From positions 4,445-19,544 of the forward strand of contig LSYV01000354.1 of the NCBI GenBank assembly GCA_001584585.1: 15,100 nucleotides of DNA. The letters run 5' to 3'. The notes beneath the pieces are model-generated. The model saw nothing but the letters and a program-made list of their open reading frames with translations, had not been told where the DNA came from and did no database searches. This DNA comes from Gonium pectorale (Eukaryota; Chlorophyta; Chlorophyceae; Chlamydomonadales; Volvocaceae). Of the stretch, positions 9,400 through 15,100 are shown piece by piece; within the stretch, counting starts at the first letter, position 1; every line of letters begins with the position of its first letter. A program made the position numbers and the translations under genes.

Positions 9400-10274
9400 C
9401 GTTACCCGCTTACCCCTACGGTGAATGGAAATCAAAGCATGGTTTGCAGACACGTATCAGATTCGTCGTGTGGATGTCGGCAAAGACTGGCAGGGCGACG
9501 CCGCGACCGCGAGCCGCGACCCCGTTGTCGGTTGGGGCGGGCGGTTGGGACGCAGTGGTTTGATGTCTAATGTTGTCTTTCTACACTTACTCAAGAGTGT
9601 AGCTTGACGTCTTACATTTTTTTGTGAAGTAGCTTTCATGGGAAAAAGGCAGGTCCCCAGTGCGAAGTTTGCATGAGGACAGGATACGTTACATACTACG
9701 AGTAGGCACCAATCGACCGGTCCTACTCTGCATCCCTCTGTATAGCAAGGTCATACACACAATCGCCTCGCTGGGTCTAATCTAACACGGGGCGACCGCC
9801 ATCCATGACATGCGGGCCGACAACCCCTGATGAGACCACACATACGCGGCGCACGAGGCGGGGGGGCTGCGGCCAACATACAGCCCGCACGGCATTCGAG
9901 CACGACGACAAGCGCGGACCCGCCAGGTTTCTGGGTGCTCTGCTCCGCTTTAACCCATTCCTAGGTCAGTGGGCACGCGCCACAAGGCGGCACTATGGTG
10001 CATGGAAACACAAAAAACAGCCTCCCCGGGCTCACTTCCTCGAGATCCCACAGGAAACCCCTCACCTCACCATCTATCCGCCCTTGCGGTTTGCTCTAAG
10101 GCCAAACCGTTTCCAGGGCGCCTACAATGCTCGCGTCCCAGCCCGCAGTGAAACCACCCACATAAAGAGATACATTTCAATTTCTGCCTTGGTGCAAACA
10201 GAATACGAGGCGTCATGACTCTCAGCACCAAACGCCGCCCCAGCTCATCCTTCTTTGACCCATGAAACAACCCC
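9400..10274 (-). promoter_or_regulatory. Intergenic region: phosphatase 5' leader and promoter, NOG1 downstream flank
   Basis: About 875 nt between the phosphatase start codon and the likely NOG1 polyadenylation signal. The stretch 9600-9800 is clearly more AT-rich than its surroundings, as expected for a promoter, but no clear TATA box sits at a defensible distance from a start site. Two further minus-strand TGTAA motifs (9614-9618 and 9689-9693) could be alternative NOG1 3' ends or chance. The open frame 9805-10218 on the plus strand lacks exon-like codon bias. No RNA gene is recognised. Confidence 0.5.
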
Positions 10275-10859
10275 TTACAGCCACCCTCCCCCCGCCACTC
10301 CCGTAGGCGTGCCACACCGCCGTACTCGTCGAATGTCAAGAGCCGCCGCTACACGCGGCCGCTGCCGTACTCGGCTGGTACGGCTCGCACGTACGGACGC
10401 ACAGCAAACGCCCGAACGTGGAGGCGCCTCCCGCCGAGGGCCGGCGCATATGCCCCGCACCCCCAATCGTCCCGATCTCGACCCCCCCCAAAAGCCGCAG
10501 CTCCGCACGCCTGTCTGCTGGAATCCATACCCCCCGTGTGGCCCGCTCGGAGCGCACTCGCCCGCGGACCACTTGGCGCGGAGCCCTCGCCACACCACCA
10601 TCACAACACCAACCGGCACCACCGCCACAGCAGTCGGCGGCGGTGGCGCCGCGCAATGCACACGCATCGTCGTCGCACCCGAAGGGTGCCGACCCGCAAA
10701 CCTGCAGCCCCCGCCGCGTACGGTACGGTACGGTACTCCAGGACGCGGCACACCCGAGACCGATCCCGCCGCCTGGCGGCACGTGGAAGCTGCCAACAGG
10801 ACAGCCCCCCACGAGCCCCCCAGCCAGGGGCACGAAACACCTCTCTTTCCGCCTCCTCA
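10275..10859 (-). other. NOG1 3' UTR with TGTAA polyadenylation signal
   Basis: The 3' UTR runs leftward from the NOG1 stop. TTACA at 10275-10279 is TGTAA on the minus strand, giving a UTR of about 590 nt with cleavage expected near 10260. The sequence is GT/CG-rich on the minus strand and holds a (GTACG)-type tandem at 10718-10736. No coding frame shows exon-like codon use. Confidence 0.65.
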
Positions 10860-13800
10860 TCACCGCCGGTTGCGCGTTCCGTGCCCGGGCGTTTTCCCGC
10901 TGAACAAGTGCTTGGGCATCTTGGTGGGGATGGCGCGGTCGGCCTCGCCCACCTTGGCCATCTTGTTAAGCCGCCACTGCGCGCGGTCCGCCATCTTGAT
11001 GCCCTTGTTGCGCTGGGCAACGTCCTTGAGGCCGCTGCCGGGGCGCGGCTCCGCCAGCGACATGCTGCGGCCGCGCGACATGGACCTGGGGGGGAGGGGG
11101 GAGCGGGAAGGTAGGGGGGCGAGGGTGGCTCATGGGCAAGGTGGACGATGACCGACAGGCATGGTAGCGTTGCGAAGGTACGGTACAGGCCGACACCACA
11201 GGGTTGCGGGGGGGGGGGGTAGTTTAGAGGCACAGAAGCACGGAAGCACTCTGCTGAAGCAGCTCTGCGCGCACGTGTGTTCCCCCCTGGTCCGACCCAA
11301 CGAGGGAGGAGGAGAGTAACCCCGCCCGCTGAATGAGCCGCTGCGCAGGTCGCACGCGCTGTACTTCCAAGTTGTACATCCCTGTCCAGTCCCCCCCCAC
11401 CGCCGCCCGTCCGTCCGCCCGCCAAGTCACCCCCCCCCCTTGCTCCACCCTCCCGCCCCCGCCCCCACCTCGACTTGCTGCTGTGCACGCGCTTCTTGGC
11501 GCCCGCGTCGCCCATCTCCTCGTCCCCATCGCCCTCGCCCGCCCGGCTGGCGCTGCGCTCGCGCTTGCGGCCGCGGCTCTGGCTGCGCGCTCGCTCGGCT
11601 GCCTTGCTTGCGTCGATGCCCAGCGCCCCCAGGCTGGCCTTCATGGCGCCCGCAGTGCGGCCGCGCGCCTGCGCCAGCTTGGCGGGCAGCACCGCCTGGT
11701 TGCGATGGCTGTTCTTCTTGCTGCGGTGCTCGCCAATCAGGACCTGGTCGAGGGGGGGGCAGGGGGGTTGAAGAGGAAAGGGGAATGAATAACGACGAGC
11801 TGGGCGCCAGCAGCGTATGTCCCGTCCGGCGGCCAAGCCGGTCCTTGCCTCATCCCCAGGGTTGGGTAGGGGGAAAGGGGAGGGGAGAGTGAGGTCGTAG
11901 GTTTGATAGGAAGGGCAGGAGGCCTGCAGCATGCTTTCGAGACGGGGCGTAGGGCGTGAGGGGGTTAGGGGGTTAGGGCGCGTGGGCCAGCTATTCATCT
12001 GGGATCACTGGTTGCACCATCGCTGGCCCCCACCCGCGTCCCAGCCCGGAGCCCGCACTCGCGCAGCACCCCTTTTCACACACACACACACACACACACA
12101 CTCGCCCGCCCTCACCCGCTTCCGCGCCCGGATTGCATCCAGCTCGCCGCGCTGCTCCTCCGTGAGGTCGCCCTCCTCGTCGTCCTCCATCGCCGCGTCG
12201 TGCTCGGCCTCGAAGGCGGCCTGAAGGGGGGGGGGGCGCAGGGCGGAGGGGATAAGGGAGGCGGAAGGATGGGCGCGGCGAGGCGCCAGACAATACCAGC
12301 CCTCACGCACCACCGAAGATCCAGGGGTTGGAGAGCAAGGTGCATAGCCTTCCGAGGAGGGACCTTACCAATCCAGCATAGCTCCCAATGCCCAGACCCC
12401 AGACCCCCCCCCCACGCACACAACCTGACTTTCAAATGCAACCGCAGCCCCCATCTGAGGCCTGAGGCCTTCCCCTCGCACCCCCGCCCTCACCCCCTGC
12501 CCCAGCTCTACCGCACCTGCGCCTCCTCCTCCTCCCGCTCCAGCTCCGCCAGCTTGGCCTCGATGTCCGGATCCACGAAATCCAGGATGTTGTGTCCGTC
12601 CAGGATCTCGGGCATGATGTCGTACTTCCACTCGGGGTTGGCCAGCTGGTAGTGCTTGCGCAGGTCGGCAGAGTAGACGCCTGGACACAACGGGGGGGGG
12701 TGATGGAGTTGAAGGGAAAGGGGAACGAATAACAACGTGCTGGGCGCCAGCAGCATAGGTCCCGGGTGGGGTGGGTGGGGTGGGGCGTCGGGGTTGGGGT
12801 CGGGGTTTGGGGTAGGGCGGGGTAAGAGGTCGCAAAGTATCCCCGCCTCCCTCCTCTTCCCTTCCCCTCCTCCCACCGCCCCGCTTCCGTAGTGAGGAGG
12901 ACGCCTTCCAACCCAATGGAGCCCCCCTCCCCAGTCCCAACCCAACTGCTGCGCCACCCCCCCCCCCCTTTGAGCACCCACCCGCTCCTCCGTTCTCCTC
13001 CTGCACGGTCCCGCTCCGTCTTCTTGGCCTCGCCCGCCGCGCGCCGCGCGCGCGCCTCCGCCACGCCGGGCGGGATGACGGGCGGCCGCGCGCCGGGCGC
13101 CGCCCCCGGCCGCGGCTTGGGCTGCGCCACGTGTATCTTGTTGAGCACGTCGGCGATGCGCTTGCCCGCCACCTTCATCTCCACGCGGAAGTTGAGCAGC
13201 CGGTCGCAGGCGGTCTGCGCGCATGCGTGCGTGCGTGATGATGCACAAGCCGTACGGGGAGAGTTAGAATGCCGTACACGTACGACGGTATGTGTGTGTG
13301 CGCGTGTGTGTGTGCAGCGTCGCCTTGCGCGCGACACTGCCCGTCCGCACACCCCTTGCAGTGGCCGCTGGCCGGTCCCTCTCCTCCCCTCCCCTCCCCT
13401 TACCCCCCTCCTCTCCGCGCCGGTTCGTGTGCGGTGCGCGCACACGGGGGGGGGGGCTCTGGCACCCTCCTGTGCGCCCCAGCTGCGCAACACGCTGGCG
13501 GCATTTCCCCCCAAGCCCCCCTAGCACCCCCCCCCAGCGTCCCAGAGCCCCCAGCCAGCGGCGGCCCAGATCCAGGCACGCAAGAGCGCTCCTTGCCCCT
13601 GCACCGCTAGCCCGCCCCGCCCTGCCCCTGCCCCTGCATGCCAGCTCTGGAGCACGCCCCTCGCATCCCCAAAGCAGACAACATACACGATGCAGCCTCC
13701 ACCCGAGTCGCCCACCCCGCGGGCCCGCCGCCCCGCCCCCATCCCCTCCGTCCCCTCCCCCCCTAGCACCGCCCCAGGCCCGACTCCCCTACACGCTCCG

Positions 13801-14867
13801 CCCCACCCCCTCAAGCCAACAGCCCCCTTCCCTTCCGAGTTACCATCTTCACCTTTATCCCGTCCCTGCCCCGTCCCTACCCCTCGCGCCCTCCCCCCCT
13901 CCCCCCCGCCCGTCTCCACCCCCGCCGTCGCCCCTTCCCGCCCCACCCCTTCATCCGCCCCTACCCCCCCCCTGCCCTCTCCACCCACCTGCTTGACCGC
14001 CATGACGCCCTCCTCGCTCAGAGTGGACATGGCCATCAGCACCGCCTCGTCCTCGCCGCCGGCCGGGGGCTGCCAGGCCTGGGGGGGGCCGAGTGTGTGT
14101 GTTTGAGTGTGTGTGTGTGTGAGAGAGGGCATGGGTTTGATGGGAACCCGGGGGATGGGTAGGAGGGCGAATCGAGGGGACAAGGCGGGGCTGGCCGCGT
14201 GTGGGGCACACAGCCCCCGCCAACCAAGAGCCCTGGGACACTGGGGGGAGAGGGAGAGCGCCCCCGGCGCCTTGCGCCAGCGTGCTCCCGCACTCCGAGA
14301 CGACGAGCAACTACCCCGCTCGGGAGCAAACTCGTCGCCCCGTGCCACTCCGCCCACCTCCGTTGCTGATCTTGCGCGCCTCCGTCACCATGCCGTCCAG
14401 GAGTTGCTGATCAGCGGGTGGCAGGTCCTGGGGGCGAGGGCGGGGGTTGGGGCGACTACGTGGGCTCCGTGCCTCCCGGGGATCCCTGCGTTCCACCCGG
14501 CCGCCACAAGCCAAGTTCGATGTTCTGGTATGAACGGGTCAACAATTCTCTGCTCGACGGTCATCAGTCAGCTTTTGCCCACGGACTGATTAACACCCCC
14601 CTCCCAGCCCCCCGCTACCCCGCTACGTGCCGGTCGCTAACCTTTGCTTCCCATCGCCCTGCCAGCAGCCCCCCCCGCCATCCTTCGCCAGCCCCGGAGC
14701 ACCTGCACAGAATGGGAGGCGATTTACCGCCCCACACCCTCCCCCGCCCCCATCCACCGCCCCCCATGCCGCCCGCCCACCTCCATGCGCCGCGCGTCAA
14801 TCTTGTTGACCACGATGAGCACCGGCTTGTTGGAGAAGAGCGGCTTGATGGAGTGGAACAACGCAGC
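10860..14867 (-). CDS. NOG1: NOG1, nucleolar GTP-binding protein 1 (3' part, 8 exons; 5' end beyond window)
   Basis: NOG1 (GTPBP4 in animals) is an OBG/Era-type GTPase that binds pre-60S particles in the nucleolus and is needed for large-subunit assembly. Exons: 14867-14781, 14427-14358, 14078-13989, 13214-13007, 12680-12517, 12220-12116, 11743-11469 and 11085-10860, about 407 aa. Exon 1 here carries [17 protein letters not shown] with the G4 motif NKID. Exon 3 has MSTLSEEGV, the G5 region. Exons 4-5 carry [24 protein letters not shown], and then [20 protein letters not shown], a hallmark of the family. Exon 6 is acidic with LTEEQ. Exon 7 has an Arg/Ser-rich [17 protein letters not shown], probably a nuclear or nucleolar signal. 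Exon 8 ends [20 protein letters not shown](8)-RR, the conserved NOG1 C-terminus. The N-terminal domain and G1-G3, roughly 250-300 residues, are missing to the right. All junctions are in phase except the second intron, where the obvious donor (14358/14357) leaves one base but the next exon needs none. Confidence 0.94.
11767..11900. repeat. Intron-borne repeat, copy A (NOG1 intron before exon 7)
   Basis: The core 11767-11824 (58 nt) matches 12708-12764 in another NOG1 intron, with five mismatches and one single-base gap. The likeness continues less exactly through a G-rich stretch to a shared GAGGTCG at 11891-11897. It starts 24 nt from the 3' splice site of its intron (11744-11745). Confidence 0.9.
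11960..11978. repeat. Two GGGGGTTA units, telomere-like
   Basis: Two perfect octamers and a trailing GGG in a NOG1 intron. It resembles a G-rich telomeric motif, but volvocine telomeres are usually TTTTAGGG, so this is probably a local duplication. Confidence 0.85.
12077..12101. repeat. (CA)12 microsatellite in a NOG1 intron
   Basis: Twelve CA units about 15 nt from the 5' splice site at 12115. On the transcribed strand it is a GT run just after the donor. Confidence 0.95.
12708..12836. repeat. Intron-borne repeat, copy B (NOG1 intron before exon 5)
   Basis: Partner of the repeat at 11767-11900. The core 12708-12764 holds the fully conserved block TGCTGGGCGCCAGCAGC less its first base. A looser G-rich match runs on to GAGGTCG at 12826-12832. 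It starts 27 nt from the 3' splice site of its intron (12681-12682), nearly the same offset as copy A. Confidence 0.9.
13215..13988 (-). other. Long NOG1 intron with extreme strand asymmetry
   Basis: This 774-nt intron separates the MSTLSEEGV exon from the ACDRLL exon. From about 13700 to 13988 the plus strand is almost all C with some T and A, so the RNA is a chain of G-runs directly after the 5' splice site. Long open frames across it on both strands are products of this bias, not genes. A GT/GC-rich alternating tract sits at 13285-13315. Confidence 0.8.
14093..14120. repeat. Interrupted GT microsatellite in a NOG1 intron
   Basis: Two GT tracts (14093-14102 and 14107-14120) separated by a few bases. 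They lie just beyond the C-rich end of the intron before the exon at 14078, the same intron that shows the phase problem. Confidence 0.9.
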
Positions 14868-15100
14868 CTGGGAGTGCGGGTTGGGGAATGGGGGGGGGGC
14901 AATGTGCGTGTGCGTTGACGGGGTATTGAAGAAGGGATACGTGCGTTGAGGGGTCATAAAGATAGGAAACGGGTCGCGTCGCGGACACCGTTGAGGGGAT
15001 GTGTTTGGAGCGTAGAGGCGGGTGGTGAGACCCGACATAAGCCGGGNGGGTCGGCAGTGGTGGTGGTCGTTACCCGGTACCCCCCCCGCCCCTCTCGCCG
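14868..15100 (-). other. Partial NOG1 intron at the window edge
   Basis: No exon of NOG1 upstream of G4 is visible here, so the rest of the window is read as intron. Its 3' splice site is AG at 14869-14868 with a C-run nearby. An undetermined base (n) stands at 15047. Confidence 0.75.

Noticed and set aside
9805..10218. 137-aa plus-strand open frame between NOG1 and the phosphatase
   Set aside because: Codon third positions are not C/G-biased as in the real exons, there is no motif, and it lies in a region whose composition fits the downstream flank of NOG1.
11960..11978. Interstitial telomere
   Set aside because: Only two GGGGGTTA units, different from the TTTTAGGG repeat usual in this group.
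10601..11998. 465-aa minus-strand open frame
   Set aside because: It reads through NOG1 exon 7 and two introns; only 11743-11469 is NOG1-like, and splice sites with matching phases bound that exon.
12432..13514. 360-aa minus-strand open frame
   Set aside because: It contains a true NOG1 exon (13214-13007) but extends through introns full of repeats and homopolymers.
13292..13996. 234-aa Pro/Ser-rich plus-strand frame, resembling a cell-wall hydroxyproline-rich protein
   Set aside because: It lies wholly inside a NOG1 intron on the opposite strand, and the proline codons come from C-runs; no signal peptide or regular SPPP periodicity is present.

Overview
The window is nuclear DNA from a GC-rich green alga, most likely a volvocine or Chlamydomonas-like chlorophyte. 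The signs are exons with strong C/G third-position bias, many GT-AG introns of about 90-800 nt, G- and C-homopolymer tracts at intron ends, CA/GT microsatellites, long GT-rich 3' untranslated regions, and TGTAA, the usual volvocine polyadenylation signal. One ambiguous base (15047) and a reading-frame break in a conserved gene point to a draft assembly.

Layout, left to right. (1) 1-514, + strand: the last intron and last exon (230-514) of a TKL-type protein kinase, which ends in a CaaX-like Cys-Val-Val-Cys. A long 3' UTR probably runs to the TGTAA at 1515. (2) 1530-3270: no supportable gene, only short tandem repeats. (3) 3271-4315, + strand: a stretch with good codon bias that switches frame repeatedly and carries stops. 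I read it as a decayed or mis-sequenced gene end, followed by GT-rich 3'-UTR-like DNA and a TGTAA at 4668. (4) 5577-9399, - strand: a complete seven-exon gene for a secreted or membrane-anchored histidine acid phosphatase of 539 aa. All six introns were placed from GT/AG sites and matching phases. It has RHGAR but His-Tyr instead of the usual His-Asp. (5) 9400-10274: intergenic DNA holding the phosphatase promoter and 5' leader. (6) 10275-14867, continuing past the right edge, - strand: the 3' two-thirds of NOG1, the nucleolar GTPase of 60S ribosome assembly, in eight exons from the G4 motif (NKID) to the stop.

The genes do not form a pathway: kinase signalling, phosphate-ester hydrolysis at the cell surface or in vacuoles, and ribosome biogenesis. 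NOG1 and the phosphatase lie head to tail on the minus strand. The phosphatase converges on the decayed plus-strand unit near 4.7-5.5 kb.

The most interesting observations are: a segment of about 57 nt, roughly 90% identical, shared by two different NOG1 introns next to their 3' splice sites (introner-like or ectopic duplication); the His-Tyr substitution in the phosphatase; the out-of-phase NOG1 intron; the frame-broken coding remnant; and the kinase's possible prenylation motif.
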